Shown in pieces: positions 51,439 to 60,995 of a stretch of 64,000 nucleotides of DNA. The notes beneath the pieces are model-generated. The model was not told the origin of the DNA, ran no database searches, and saw nothing but the letters and a program-made list of their open reading frames with translations. The DNA comes from Lentilactobacillus curieae (GTDB taxonomy: Bacteria > Bacillota > Bacilli > Lactobacillales > Lactobacillaceae), in NCBI RefSeq assembly GCF_000785105.2, contig NZ_CP018906.1, forward strand, positions 1,240,001 to 1,304,000, in the 5' to 3' direction. Positions within the stretch are counted from its first letter, which is position 1. Every line of letters starts with the position of its first letter. A program made the translations under genes and the position numbers.

Positions 51439-52400
51439 TGGATTATTCAAAAGCCAGAAAAATACTGGAAGTTAGCCATTTGAAGCAATACTTCAATATT
51501 GGCAAACCAAATGAAGTTCATGCGGTTGATGACATCAGTTTTGACGTGTATGAAGGTGAAACCTTTGGGTTAGTTGGTGAATCAGGATCAGGTAAGACGA
51601 CTACTGGTCGGGCTATCATCCATTTGTACGAACCAACTGAAGGTGAAATTACGTTTGATGGTCAAGATGTGTCTAAGTTAAATACGAAGGAAAAGCGTCA
51701 GCACTTCCGCCGTGAAATGCAGATGATTTTCCAAGATCCATACGCTTCATTGAACCCAAGAATGAAGGTTAAGGATATCGTTGCTGAAGGAATTGATATC
51801 AACCACCTTGCTACTAGTAAGGAAGACCGTTCAAAACAAGTTGAAGACTTATTGGAAACTGTTGGGTTGAACAAAGACCATTCAAGCCGTTACCCACATG
51901 AATTTTCAGGTGGTCAACGTCAACGTATCGGGATTGCCCGTGCATTGGCTGTGCAACCACAATTTATTATCGCTGATGAACCAATTTCAGCACTTGATGT
52001 TTCGATTCAAGCCCAGGTCGTTAACTTGCTCAAAAAGTTGCAACGGGAAAAGAATTTGACATACTTATTCATTGCCCATGATTTATCAATGGTTAAGTAC
52101 ATCAGTGACCGAATTGGGGTTATGCATTATGGAAGAATGCTAGAAATTGCGTCATCTGACGAAATTTATGCTCACCCATTGCATGACTACACTGCCAGCC
52201 TACTATCAGCTGTGCCTGTCCCAGATCCTGATTACGAGCGTACTCGGGTTCAAAAGGACTATGATGCCAGCCAAGAGTTTGATGGTAAGGAAAGAAAACT
52301 TGTAGAAATCGTGCCACATCATTGGGTACGAGCAAGTGAAGATGAAATTCCTATGTACAAGGAACGGGCAATGGCCGCTCCGAAGACTAACAACAATTAA
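51438..52400 (+). CDS. oppF: Oligopeptide ABC importer, ATPase OppF
   Basis: A 320-residue ABC ATPase. Walker A GESGSGKTT is near residue 46, the signature FSGGQRQRIGIARAL near 154, and Walker B IIADEPISALDVS near 175. The C-terminal HPLHDYTASLLSAVPVPDPD is typical of OppF. It partners OppD. The start overlaps the oppD stop (TAATG), with AGGAGGAAC upstream. Last gene of the operon, with a strong terminator four bases on. Confidence 0.93.
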   Translation: MDYSKARKILEVSHLKQYFNIGKPNEVHAVDDISFDVYEGETFGLVGESGSGKTTTGRAIIHLYEPTEGEITFDGQDVSKLNTKEKRQHFRREMQMIFQDPYASLNPRMKVKDIVAEGIDINHLATSKEDRSKQVEDLLETVGLNKDHSSRYPHEFSGGQRQRIGIARALAVQPQFIIADEPISALDVSIQAQVVNLLKKLQREKNLTYLFIAHDLSMVKYISDRIGVMHYGRMLEIASSDEIYAHPLHDYTASLLSAVPVPDPDYERTRVQKDYDASQEFDGKERKLVEIVPHHWVRASEDEIPMYKERAMAAPKTNNN

Positions 52401-52403
52401 GAG

Positions 52404-52437
52404 AAAGCCGCGAATGAAAGTTCGCGGCTTTTTTTGT
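52404..52437 (+). terminator. Terminator of the opp operon
   Basis: AAGCCGCGAA pairs with TTCGCGGCTT around TGAAAG, followed by T7. Confidence 0.93.
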
Positions 52438-52460
52438 GTGCAATATTTATGAGGTTAGGG

Positions 52461-52614
52461 TTCAATTCACCTTTTTTGCACTCCCAATGGAACGTGGTGC
52501 GCACGACTTCGAACCTTTTAAAAACCAAAAAGTTTCAAAGATCGACGTTGTCGTAAGTCATACTGACTAACGACAATTTCACCACTGATTGGGGTGCATT
52601 TAGGGTGAATTGAA
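52461..52614 (+). repeat. Dispersed structured repeat, copy 2
   Basis: 154 bases, very similar to 27296-27448 in the same orientation. The termini TTCAATTCACC and GGTGAATTGAA are perfectly inverted here. The second stem changes to TGCAC-T-CCCAAT with ATTGGG-GTGCA, so pairing is kept while sequence differs from copy 1. The hairpin TTGTCGTAAGTCA...TGACTAACGACAA is shared. Its GTGCGCACGACTTCG resembles the GCGCACTTCG loop of the tandem array that follows. Confidence 0.75.
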
Positions 52615-52630
52615 GGGCAACAAATTGTGT

Positions 52631-52665
52631 AAAAAAAGGACCACAAGATTATTCTTGTGATCCTT
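52631..52665 (-). terminator. Minus-strand terminator at the far end of the tandem array
   Basis: On the minus strand AAGGATCACAAGA pairs with TCTTGTGGTCCTT (12 of 13 as Watson-Crick, the other a G-U), followed by T7. The plus strand has no T run. So a transcript from the minus strand, through the whole array, would end here. Confidence 0.78.
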
Positions 52666-52684
52666 GATTGTTGTTGATAATGTG

Positions 52685-53179
52685 GGCACTGTATGCAGAA
52701 CGACCTCCAACCTCAGACTTTTCTCTTAGCTACAAATTTGGCCTTGCGCACTTCGTTTGCTCAATTCAAAATTTTAAGCTAATGCTCAAAGTCTCCCGAG
52801 GTTGTCGGCACTCTACACAGAACGGCCTCCCTAAGCAATCATCTCCGCCTAATAAAAAAGTGAGACCGCGCACTTCGTTTGCTCGCTCCCACTTTTTAAA
52901 TTAGTGCTCAATGATTCCCGCTTGCAGTCGGCACTCTACCTAGAACGGATTCACCCAGCAGTTCACTCGCCTAAGTACAAATTTTTGTCCGCGCACTTCG
53001 TTTGCTCACCCAAAAATTTGCAACTTAGTGCTCGTGAACTACCGCTGGGTTCAGCACTCTTCGTAAATCGGCTTCGCTAAACATTCATCTCCCTTAACGT
53101 TAAATCTCAACCGCGCACTACGTTTACTCGCTTTCGATTTTTCCGTTAATGGTCGATGAATCCCGTTTAGCTCAGCACT
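52685..53179. repeat. Tandem array of four ~122-bp units with covarying stems
   Basis: Units begin at 52685, 52807, 52930 and 53053, with a partial fifth at 53174. Each has a spacer (GGCACTCTACACAGAACGG type), an outer stem in two parts split by a 3-base CCC/ACC bulge on the 3' side, an inner stem, and the loop CGCGCACTTCGTTTGCTC. Outer stems: CAACCTC-AGACTTT/AAAGTCT-CCC-GAGGTTG; AAGC-AATCAT/ATGATT-CCC-GCTT; ACCCAGC-AGTTCAC/GTGAACT-ACC-GCTGGGT; GCTAAAC-ATTCATC/GATGAAT-CCC-GTTTAGC. Stem sequences are unrelated, yet all pair. No coding frame is convincing. The class is unknown to me. Confidence 0.88.
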
Positions 53180-53185
53180 CTTTCC

Positions 53186-53830
53186 CTAATCCACCTTATT
53201 AAAATATTCCACCTGATAGTTTTTACCATCCCAGTTCACCTTGGTCACACTACCATTCTTCGTTGACACATCAACCGGAATGTCGCTCCAATGGCTCACT
53301 AGGTTTCTAATCAATGTTCCGTGGGTTGCCACCAAAATCTGGTCGCCATCCTTCGCGTTGGCAATCATCTTTTCAACGCCAGGAACAAATCTCTTCCAGA
53401 AATCCTTACCTGACTCAGCGTCACCGTATGGATCGGCAGCAGCAATCTTATCCTCTGCAGCTTCAATTCCATAACGACCAATCATTTCGTGAAATGAATT
53501 GTCCCCTGTTGGACCACCAATTGTATGCCAAGTCTTAACGTCATCTTCACCTTCGAAGTAACCGAAGTTAAGTTCACGCAGCTCTTCTAATTCAGTTGGT
53601 ACATCGATAGCAACTGGATTTTCAGCCAGCATTAACTTAGCAGTTTGAACAGCACGACGAGCGTCACTTGAGTAAGCAGCGGCAAACTTAATGTCGCTAA
53701 GACGCTTTCCGGCGTCTTTGGCATCGTTGATTCCCTTTTCTGTGAGGGGAGAGTCAGCGTAACCTTGAATTCTGTGGTATTTGTTTAAAAATGTTTGTCC
53801 ATGGCGAACAAAGTACAGTGAGATTGTCAT
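53186..53830 (-). CDS. Histidine phosphatase family protein (phosphoglycerate-mutase-like)
   Basis: 214 residues. The catalytic motif YFVRHGQTFLNKYHRIQGYADSPLTE (in part) puts the phospho-histidine at about residue 10; the second His is in VATHGTLIRNL. It resembles broad-specificity phosphatases rather than glycolytic mutase. GGAGG lies before the ATG. No stem lies right after the stop, so the transcript may run through the tandem array to the terminator at 52631-52665. Confidence 0.9.
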   Translation of the reverse strand: MTISLYFVRHGQTFLNKYHRIQGYADSPLTEKGINDAKDAGKRLSDIKFAAAYSSDARRAVQTAKLMLAENPVAIDVPTELEELRELNFGYFEGEDDVKTWHTIGGPTGDNSFHEMIGRYGIEAAEDKIAAADPYGDAESGKDFWKRFVPGVEKMIANAKDGDQILVATHGTLIRNLVSHWSDIPVDVSTKNGSVTKVNWDGKNYQVEYFNKVD

Positions 53831-54023
53831 CTTAAATCCTCCAATGTATACATTTGTTTGGAAACACTATTATTTTACCATATCTACCCGAGTTCTGTGG
53901 CGTATACCAATTTGAAATTAAAATTTTCAATATATTAAAAAAGACCGCGATATCATCGCATTTCTTTGAATTTTCTGCCTAACTATGCTAAACTATTTAG
54001 TCAAGTTGTTAGGGGGTAAGAAC

Positions 54024-56321
54024 ATGGCAGACAACATTAAAACGCAAGAGCAGCACCATCTCGACCACGTTACCAAAGAGATAAAAGCCGCTGAAAAAGA
54101 CTTCTCTAGTAAAGTAAAATCTACTAAGAGAGATATTAAGGGAATCAACGACAATTTTAGTAACGACGTGCGAATCAAGACCGATACATATAGCGGTATG
54201 ATGGAAACTGCAATGTCGATTAGACAGCAACAGCAAATGCTTGCTGAACGTGAAAACCGACAGGAATACGCAGCCAAGCAATTGGCAACATTGACAAAGT
54301 TGGAGAAGAATCCATACTTTGCCAGAATTGACTTCAAAGAAAATGGTGAGGCTAAGCCCGAGACCATTTATATTGGTATGGCGTCATTCACCGATCGGCC
54401 AGATCATTATCTCATTTATGACTGGCGAGCTCCAATTTCAAGTATTTACTACAATGGTGGAATCGGTGACGTTACTTATGACACGCCTGATGGCGAACAA
54501 ACCGTCAACGTTAAGTTGAAGCGGCAGTTCCAAATTGAAGGTGGCAAGATCAAGACTGTCTTTGATACTGAAGAGGTGGTCGGTGATCAAATGTTGCTAG
54601 ATGCCTTAGGTGGCCATTCAGACACCAAGATGAAGAGCATCGTTACCACGATTCAAAAGGAACAAAATAAGATTATTCGGGATACGAGTTCTGATTTACT
54701 ATTCGTTCAGGGAGCTGCCGGTTCAGGGAAAACCGCAGCTGTCCTTCAACGAGTGGCTTATTTGCTATACCAGTACTCTGGTAAGTTGCATTCAGGCCAA
54801 ATTATCTTGTTCTCTCCTAACCAATTATTCAACGACTACATTAACCAAGTTTTGCCAGAACTTGGTGAACAAAACATGGTTCAAATGACGTTCTACCAAT
54901 ACAGTTCGCACCGTTTACCAAGTGTTGAAGTAGAAACTCTATCTCAAAGATTTGATGAACAGTTTATGGGTAATGCTCGTAAAATCAATGATATCAAGGG
55001 AAGCCTTGATTTCTTTAGAGCCGTTACGGCATATGCTAATCATTTGAATAAAGAAGATATGCGTTTCAAGAACCTAATGTTCCAAGGCAAGGTTCTGATT
55101 CCTAAGGAAAAAATCGAAGAAATCTATTACAGTTTCAATGAAAACTACAACTTGAGAAATCGGTTGTCGGCAACTAAGGAATCTTTGCTCAAGATTTTAA
55201 ACCGGAAAGTCCATACAGAAATGAAGAAGGACTGGGTTGAAGAGGCAGTTCAAAACCTAACTAAGGAAGACATTCAGCGGATGCACGCTGACGCTGAAGA
55301 GGAAATTGAGAACGCGGATAAAGAGTTTAAGTTCTTGGCTCGTCAAATCGTTATCAAGTCATTCAGAAAGGTTCAACGGCAAATCAACCGGAACCACTTC
55401 CTAAGTATTAACAACCAGTTCGTCCACATGATGCGGAGCATTCCGCAAATCATCGATTTAAAGGCCTATGACCTCACTGAAGATGATTGGCAACAAGTTG
55501 TTCAACACACAATTGATCGACTCAAGGAAGGCAAGCTATCAATCGATGACGCCAGTGCATATCTCTACCTGTATGACCTAATGACAGGTAAACGTGGTGA
55601 GCGAGAAATTCGTTACTTGTTTATTGATGAAGTTCAGGATTACTCAGCATTCCAGCTAGCCTTCTTGAAGTTTAACTTCCCACGAGCAAGATTTACGTTG
55701 CTTGGAGATTTAAACCAGGCAATCTTTACTCACGAAAACAGCCACAAGTTGCTTAATGAGCTTGGCGGCATGTTTGATAAGGAAAAGACCAAGGTCGTCC
55801 AATTGACCAAGTCATACCGTTCAACTGCCCAGATTACTGACTTCACCAAAGAAATTCTGGATAATGGTGAAGCGATTGAGGCATTTAACCGTGATGGTGA
55901 ACTGCCAGTGGTCTCAATTCAAAAAGATGAGCAACGAGCAATTGAATTTTTAAAGGAACAAGCTAACACCAACGTTGAAGAACACGAAACTACAGCCATC
56001 ATTGGCAAGACGCTTGAAGAATGTGAGCAACTATTCGAGGACTTGAAAGCTGCTGGGGTTCGGACAACGTTTATTAGAACTGAAAATCAACGGTTGGTGA
56101 ATGGCATAATCATCGTGCCGTCATTCTTAGCCAAGGGGCTTGAGTTCGACAGCATCATCATGTGGGATGCCTCGAAGAAGAACTACGCAGATGAAGATGA
56201 CCGTCAGTTGGTATATACGATTTGTACTCGGGCAATGCACAGACTGACAATTATTTCAGTTGGGGAACTTTCGCCGTTGTTTGATAAAGTTGATAAGTCA
56301 CTTTATCAAATTGAAGAGTGA
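54024..56321 (+). CDS. helD: HelD-like superfamily 1 ATPase (RNA polymerase recycling)
   Basis: 765 residues. An N-terminal coiled coil (about 1-90) is the arm that enters the RNA polymerase secondary channel. The ATPase core has Walker A GAAGSGKTAAVLQR near residue 235, Walker B FIDEVQDYS, LLGDLNQAIF, LTKSYRSTAQI and FLAKGLEFDS. HelD releases RNA polymerase stuck on DNA. The ATG at 54024 lies after AGGGGG; the frame from 53985 lacks a site. The next gene starts 11 bases on. Confidence 0.9.
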   Translation: MADNIKTQEQHHLDHVTKEIKAAEKDFSSKVKSTKRDIKGINDNFSNDVRIKTDTYSGMMETAMSIRQQQQMLAERENRQEYAAKQLATLTKLEKNPYFARIDFKENGEAKPETIYIGMASFTDRPDHYLIYDWRAPISSIYYNGGIGDVTYDTPDGEQTVNVKLKRQFQIEGGKIKTVFDTEEVVGDQMLLDALGGHSDTKMKSIVTTIQKEQNKIIRDTSSDLLFVQGAAGSGKTAAVLQRVAYLLYQYSGKLHSGQIILFSPNQLFNDYINQVLPELGEQNMVQMTFYQYSSHRLPSVEVETLSQRFDEQFMGNARKINDIKGSLDFFRAVTAYANHLNKEDMRFKNLMFQGKVLIPKEKIEEIYYSFNENYNLRNRLSATKESLLKILNRKVHTEMKKDWVEEAVQNLTKEDIQRMHADAEEEIENADKEFKFLARQIVIKSFRKVQRQINRNHFLSINNQFVHMMRSIPQIIDLKAYDLTEDDWQQVVQHTIDRLKEGKLSIDDASAYLYLYDLMTGKRGEREIRYLFIDEVQDYSAFQLAFLKFNFPRARFTLLGDLNQAIFTHENSHKLLNELGGMFDKEKTKVVQLTKSYRSTAQITDFTKEILDNGEAIEAFNRDGELPVVSIQKDEQRAIEFLKEQANTNVEEHETTAIIGKTLEECEQLFEDLKAAGVRTTFIRTENQRLVNGIIIVPSFLAKGLEFDSIIMWDASKKNYADEDDRQLVYTICTRAMHRLTIISVGELSPLFDKVDKSLYQIEE

Positions 56322-56331
56322 GGCGATTCCA

Positions 56332-57234
56332 GTGATTAGGTATGATCAACTATCTGATAATTGTGAACTAGTCGATATCACCGACCCAAGTGATGAAGAG
56401 AAACAACACTTAAAGGCTTCATACAGTGTGACTGATGAAATGCTGGGTTACGCCTACGATATCGATGAACGAGCCCGGATGGAATACGATGACGACGTCA
56501 ATTTGATGACAATCATCTACGATACGGTTATGGACAGTAGTGACCGGAACCCTGAGTTAGACCCAACGGCTCCTGTCATGTTCCTGTTTAACCGTTCTAA
56601 ATTGTTAGTTTTCACTTCGAGCAACACACATTTTGTTGCTGAAAAGATTAAAGCAATGAAGCGAATTAGGCAGGACGATGAGCCCCTGGATATCGTTTTA
56701 AAGTCGATGTATATGCTGTCGAATAGTTACTTTAATGTGATTCACAAAATTGATACCTCTCGACAACGGTTGCAAAAGAGTTTACAAACTAAGGTCAACA
56801 AGTCATCTGTTACCCAATTGATGGGCTTACAGACCCAGTTAGTTTACTATTTGACCTCTCTGCGTTCGAACTCAAGTTTATTATCTGATTTACAGCATTC
56901 AAAGGAAATTACGATTTCTGATCAGCAACTGGAGCAAGTTGAAGATGACATCATTGAACTTCAACAAGGACTTGAAATGGCTGATATGGCCAGTGACGTG
57001 ATTGAACACGTTGCTGATGCGTATAAGAGTGTGCTGGATATTGAACTGAACGGAACGATGAAGTTACTAACGATTTATTCAATTTTGTTAGCATTGCCAC
57101 AGTTGGTATTTGGCTTCTTTGGTCAAAACGTCAAGCTGCCAATGCTGCAAGACGGATGGTTGATGACGATTGGCTGGTCCGTGTTCTTGTTAGTAGTCGG
57201 CGCAATTGTGCTGAATATCCACCAACGAAAGTAA
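56332..57234 (+). CDS. corA: CorA-family divalent cation transporter
   Basis: 300 residues: a large cytoplasmic domain with a long helix, then two C-terminal membrane helices (about 243-265 and 275-295). Between them FGQNVKLP stands in place of the usual GMN signature, a variant common in lactobacilli. It takes up Mg2+ (or Co2+/Ni2+) as a pentamer. The start is GTG at 56332, preceded by GAGG; the frame upstream lies inside helD. Probably one transcript with helD. Confidence 0.87.
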   Translation: MIRYDQLSDNCELVDITDPSDEEKQHLKASYSVTDEMLGYAYDIDERARMEYDDDVNLMTIIYDTVMDSSDRNPELDPTAPVMFLFNRSKLLVFTSSNTHFVAEKIKAMKRIRQDDEPLDIVLKSMYMLSNSYFNVIHKIDTSRQRLQKSLQTKVNKSSVTQLMGLQTQLVYYLTSLRSNSSLLSDLQHSKEITISDQQLEQVEDDIIELQQGLEMADMASDVIEHVADAYKSVLDIELNGTMKLLTIYSILLALPQLVFGFFGQNVKLPMLQDGWLMTIGWSVFLLVVGAIVLNIHQRK

Positions 57235-57251
57235 TAATTATATGAAATAAT

Positions 57252-57296
57252 AAAACGCCATGATAAATTCTAAAAAGAATTGTCATGACGTTTTTA
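57252..57296. terminator. Bidirectional terminator between corA and the AEC carrier
   Basis: AAACG-CATGA-AATTC pairs with GAATT-TCATG-CGTTT, with small bulges, around TAAAAA. T runs lie on both strands. Confidence 0.82.
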
Positions 57297-57297
57297 T

Positions 57298-58230
57298 TTA
57301 CATCAGTTCCATGATCGCAAACACCAACGGAATTGTTGCAACACTTAAAATTGTTGAGGTGGTCATTAACGTAACTGCTGGGCTAGCATCACCCTTTGCC
57401 TGTAAGGTGAACAAGACGACGATCCCTGCAGCAGGACAGGCGGCCATCAATACAGTGGTATAAAGGGAAACCCCAGAAATTTGAAGTGCCTGTAAGATAA
57501 AGATAGCTGCGATTGGGAAAAACAGGTTTCTAAATATTACAGCCAACCAAAGCCGAAAATCTAGTAATTGGCGAGTGAACTTAATGTTTCCCAGACTGTT
57601 ACCAATCACGATCATTGATAGTGGGGTGTTGATGGAAGTTATGTATTTGATTAATCCATCCACAGGCCCAGGGATTCTAATTGAAAACAAGAAAATTAGT
57701 AGTCCAATTGCTATGGCGATAATGTTAGGATTAAGCACCATCTCCCTGAGGTTTTGCCGAACACTGGGATGGTTCTCTTTTGATTTAAATAAAGCAACTC
57801 CGTGAGTCCAGTTAAAGAAGTTGAACATCGCCAGGTAGGCAATTGCGAAGAATACTCCTGCAGCACCAAAAAGCGCACTAGTCAGCGGCACGCCCATAAA
57901 ACCAGCGTTGGAGTAAATGCTGCCGTATTGAGTAATTCGGCTGAGGTTGCGATTCTTCATTTTGCCAAAAACTAGTTTGGCAATAATAATCTCCACAACG
58001 AACATAATGGCAATTGCACCGCAAACCATCAGTAATTTATGTAGCTTAGCCGGTGAATAGTCAGCTTCAAATGCACTGATGATTAAGCAGGGTGAAACTA
58101 TGTATAACAGAATATTGGTAAGGTCATTGGATGTTTCTCCGTGCATGAATCCTAGTTTGTTAATTAGAACTCCGACTAACATCAAGGCGAACACCAATCC
58201 GATTTGATTAGTCAATTGACCGATTGCCAT
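57298..58230 (-). CDS. AEC family transporter (auxin-efflux-carrier / malate permease type)
   Basis: A 310-residue, ten-helix carrier. QIGLVFALMLVGVLINKLGF begins the first repeat, and YSNAGFMGVPLTSALFG near residue 105 is the conserved AEC motif. The second half has MAACPAAGIVVLFTLQA with the crossing-helix prolines. Bacterial members export or exchange malate or other organic acids. The ATG at 58230 lies 7 bases after GGAGG. Monocistronic. Confidence 0.87.
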   Translation of the reverse strand: MAIGQLTNQIGLVFALMLVGVLINKLGFMHGETSNDLTNILLYIVSPCLIISAFEADYSPAKLHKLLMVCGAIAIMFVVEIIIAKLVFGKMKNRNLSRITQYGSIYSNAGFMGVPLTSALFGAAGVFFAIAYLAMFNFFNWTHGVALFKSKENHPSVRQNLREMVLNPNIIAIAIGLLIFLFSIRIPGPVDGLIKYITSINTPLSMIVIGNSLGNIKFTRQLLDFRLWLAVIFRNLFFPIAAIFILQALQISGVSLYTTVLMAACPAAGIVVLFTLQAKGDASPAVTLMTTSTILSVATIPLVFAIMELM

Positions 58231-58380
58231 GGGCATTCCTCCAATCATTAAGAACGTTACCAACCATTATAGTTGTTGGGATTTATTAAAGTAAAGCAAA
58301 TTTGAAATTCAGGTGGAAAGACTGCTGATAAGTTGGGAACAATGTTATAATTTACGAGACTAAAACTTCGGAGATGAATT

Positions 58381-59304
58381 ATGGCTGACCTTATAAATTA
58401 CTACTCATTTAGTAAGGATGAGTGGAAAAAATTTTATTCTGACATTGAGTTGCCACTAACTGAACATGAATTGAAGCATATCAAGGCCTTTAACGACCAA
58501 ATTTCACTGCAAGATGTTTCTGACATCTATAAGCCATTGGTTCATATGATTCGTCTGCAAAAGGATAACTTTTCTGAATGGCAGACTAAGAAGGCGAGAT
58601 TTTTACATAAACCGGTGAGAAACGTACCGTTTATTATCGGAATATCTGGGAGTGTGGCAGTTGGTAAATCAACCACTGCCCGGGTTTTGGAAGACTTGCT
58701 GACCAATTATTTTACTGGTGAACACATTCAGTTGATTACCACGGATGGTTTTCTTTACCCAAACGCTGAACTAAAAAAACAAGGGATTCTTGACCGCAAA
58801 GGCTTTCCAGAAAGTTACGATATGAAGGCGCTGATCAACTTTTTAAACAGCGTTAAATCAGGAGTTCCGGTAATTAAAACGCCAGTTTATTCTCACCAGG
58901 TTTATGACATTGTGCCCGACCAGTTTGAGGTTATCAATCGACCAGATGTGCTGATAGTTGAGGGAATCAATACCTTGCAACTACCTCAAAATCAGCAAAT
59001 TTACATTTCTGACTTTACAGACTTTTCGATCTACATGGATGCAGATCCTGACTTAATTGAAAAGTGGTATCTTGAACGATTCGGAAAGTTGATGGATACT
59101 GCATTTTTGGATCCAGATAACTACTATCATAAATACGCAATCGGCGACCGAAATCAAGCATTTGATATGGCTAAAGATGTTTGGCAACGAGTTGATATGC
59201 CGAACTTAAATGAAAACATTTTGCCAACTCGTTCGCGAGCTGATATGATTATGCACAAAACGGTCGGTCATTTAATCGATCGATTGTACCTACGAAAGTA
59301 CTAA
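58381..59304 (+). CDS. coaA: Pantothenate kinase, type I
   Basis: A 307-residue kinase. The P-loop GSVAVGKST is at 90-98, followed by TTDGFLYPNAELKKQG, the family pantothenate-site segment KGFPESYD, and TPVYSHQVYDIVP. It catalyses the first step of coenzyme A synthesis. CGGAGATG precedes the ATG. It is upstream of guaA, which has its own promoter. Confidence 0.95.
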   Translation: MADLINYYSFSKDEWKKFYSDIELPLTEHELKHIKAFNDQISLQDVSDIYKPLVHMIRLQKDNFSEWQTKKARFLHKPVRNVPFIIGISGSVAVGKSTTARVLEDLLTNYFTGEHIQLITTDGFLYPNAELKKQGILDRKGFPESYDMKALINFLNSVKSGVPVIKTPVYSHQVYDIVPDQFEVINRPDVLIVEGINTLQLPQNQQIYISDFTDFSIYMDADPDLIEKWYLERFGKLMDTAFLDPDNYYHKYAIGDRNQAFDMAKDVWQRVDMPNLNENILPTRSRADMIMHKTVGHLIDRLYLRKY

Positions 59305-59327
59305 TTGTTTGTGTTTTTAATTGACTG

Positions 59328-59357
59328 TTGACCTGGAAGCGTTTAATCAGCTATGAT
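59328..59357 (+). promoter_or_regulatory. Promoter of guaA
   Basis: TTGACC (59328-59333), 18-base spacer, TATGAT (59352-59357), about 31 bases before the TTG start codon of guaA. No guanine riboswitch is visible between. Confidence 0.7.
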
Positions 59358-59387
59358 GGACATAGCAATTTTGAAAGGGTGGAAGAC

Positions 59388-60941
59388 TTGGCAAACGTTG
59401 ATTTATCGACTTTTGATAAGATCCTAGTATTGGACTTTGGAAGTCAGTATAACCAATTGATCACTCGGCGGATTCGTGACTTAGGCGTATATTCAGAGCT
59501 TAAATCACATAAATTGTCCGCAAAAGAGATCAAAGAAATGAACCCCAAGGGAATTATTTTCTCTGGTGGTCCGAACAGTGTGTATGAAGAAGGTGCCTTT
59601 AAGGTAGACCCAGACATTTTTAAGTTGGGGATTCCGATTTTAGGTATCTGTTATGGTATGCAGATTATGGCGTACACCCTTGAAGGTGGCGTTGAAAATG
59701 CTGAAAACAGTGAATACGGTCACGCTGACATTGAGGTTACCTCAGAAGATGCTACCTTGTTCAAGGGACTTCCTAAGAAGCAAGCTGTTTGGATGAGCCA
59801 CGGTGACTTGGTAACTCGAGTTCCCGAAGGTTTTGAATCAGTTGCTACTAGCAAGGATTGCCCAATTTCTGCAATGCAGGATGTAGATCGCAAGTTCTAT
59901 GGAATTCAATTCCATGCTGAAGTTCGTAACACCGAATACGGTAACGATATTCTTAAAAACTTTGCATTCGACGTTTGTCAAGCTAAGCCTAACTGGACAA
60001 TGAACGACTTTATCGACCTTCAAGTTGAACATATTCGTGAAGTTGTTGGCGATAAGAAGGTTCTGCTTGGACTTTCTGGTGGGGTTGATTCCTCAGTTGT
60101 TGGGGTATTGCTCCACAAGGCAATCGGTGACCAGTTGACAAGTATCTTTGTTGACCACGGTTTGCTTAGAAAGTACGAAGCTGACCAAGTTATGGAGAGT
60201 TTGGAAGGTAAGTTCGGATTGAACATCATTAAAGTTGATGCTCAGGACCGTTTCTTATCTAAACTAGCCGGTGTATCTGACCCAGAAAAGAAACGGAAGA
60301 TTATTGGTAACGAGTTCATCCAGGTATTCAATGACGAAGCCCAAAAGCTTGATGGCATTGACTTCCTAGCTCAAGGAACTCTTTACACTGACGTTATTGA
60401 ATCTGGTACTGATACTGCCCAAACTATCAAGTCTCACCACAATGTTGGTGGACTTCCAGAAGACATGCACTTCCAATTGATCGAACCATTGAACTCATTG
60501 TTCAAGGACGAAGCTCGTGAAATTGGTGAAAAGTTAGGCATGCCTGAAGAATTAGTTTGGCGCCAACCATTCCCAGGACCAGGTCTTGGAATTAGAGTTA
60601 TCGGGGAAGTTACCCCTGAAAAGCTAAAAATCGTTCGTGATAGTGATTTTGTCCTTCGTGATGAAATTGCCAAGGCCGGTTTGAAGCGTGATATTTGGCA
60701 ATATTTTACTGTCCTTCCTGGTTTCAAATCAGTTGGGGTTATGGGTGATGGTAGAACTTACGAGTACACCATTGCCATCCGTGGAGTTAACTCAGTTGAC
60801 GGAATGACCGCTGACTTTGCCCGCATTCCATGGGACGTATTGCAAAGCATTTCAGTTAGAATCGTAAACGAAGTTGAAGGCATCAACCGCGTAGTGTATG
60901 ACATTACGAGCAAGCCACCTTCGACAATTGAGTGGGAATAA
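59388..60941 (+). CDS. guaA: GMP synthase (glutamine-hydrolysing)
   Basis: 517 residues. The amidotransferase domain has GICYGMQ (nucleophile Cys88) and a later FHAEV, where the final catalytic Glu follows His. The ATP-pyrophosphatase domain has the PP-motif LSGGVDSS near 232, and the C-terminal dimerisation domain carries [18 protein letters not shown]. It converts XMP to GMP. The start is TTG at 59388, with AAAGGGTGGAAG ahead; this gives the lactobacillar beginning [12 protein letters not shown]. Confidence 0.95.
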   Translation: MANVDLSTFDKILVLDFGSQYNQLITRRIRDLGVYSELKSHKLSAKEIKEMNPKGIIFSGGPNSVYEEGAFKVDPDIFKLGIPILGICYGMQIMAYTLEGGVENAENSEYGHADIEVTSEDATLFKGLPKKQAVWMSHGDLVTRVPEGFESVATSKDCPISAMQDVDRKFYGIQFHAEVRNTEYGNDILKNFAFDVCQAKPNWTMNDFIDLQVEHIREVVGDKKVLLGLSGGVDSSVVGVLLHKAIGDQLTSIFVDHGLLRKYEADQVMESLEGKFGLNIIKVDAQDRFLSKLAGVSDPEKKRKIIGNEFIQVFNDEAQKLDGIDFLAQGTLYTDVIESGTDTAQTIKSHHNVGGLPEDMHFQLIEPLNSLFKDEAREIGEKLGMPEELVWRQPFPGPGLGIRVIGEVTPEKLKIVRDSDFVLRDEIAKAGLKRDIWQYFTVLPGFKSVGVMGDGRTYEYTIAIRGVNSVDGMTADFARIPWDVLQSISVRIVNEVEGINRVVYDITSKPPSTIEWE

Positions 60942-60962
60942 AAGTTTCTGCTCGGTAAAAAT

Positions 60963-60995
60963 AAAGGAGTTCGCTTAGTAGCGAACTCCTTTTTG
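60963..60995 (+). terminator. Terminator of guaA
   Basis: AGGAGTTCGCT (60965-60975) pairs with AGCGAACTCCT (60980-60990), followed by five T. Confidence 0.92.

Noticed and set aside
52668-52904. A 78-codon open frame within the tandem array
   Set aside because: It runs through two structural units and follows no ribosome site; the unit period is not a multiple of three in all steps, so coding repeats are not preserved.
52685-53179. CRISPR array or integron attC sites
   Set aside because: The conserved part is only ~18 bp in a 122-bp period, the intervening sequences are self-complementary, there is no cas or integrase gene, and no RYYYAAC/GTTRRRY core sites are seen.
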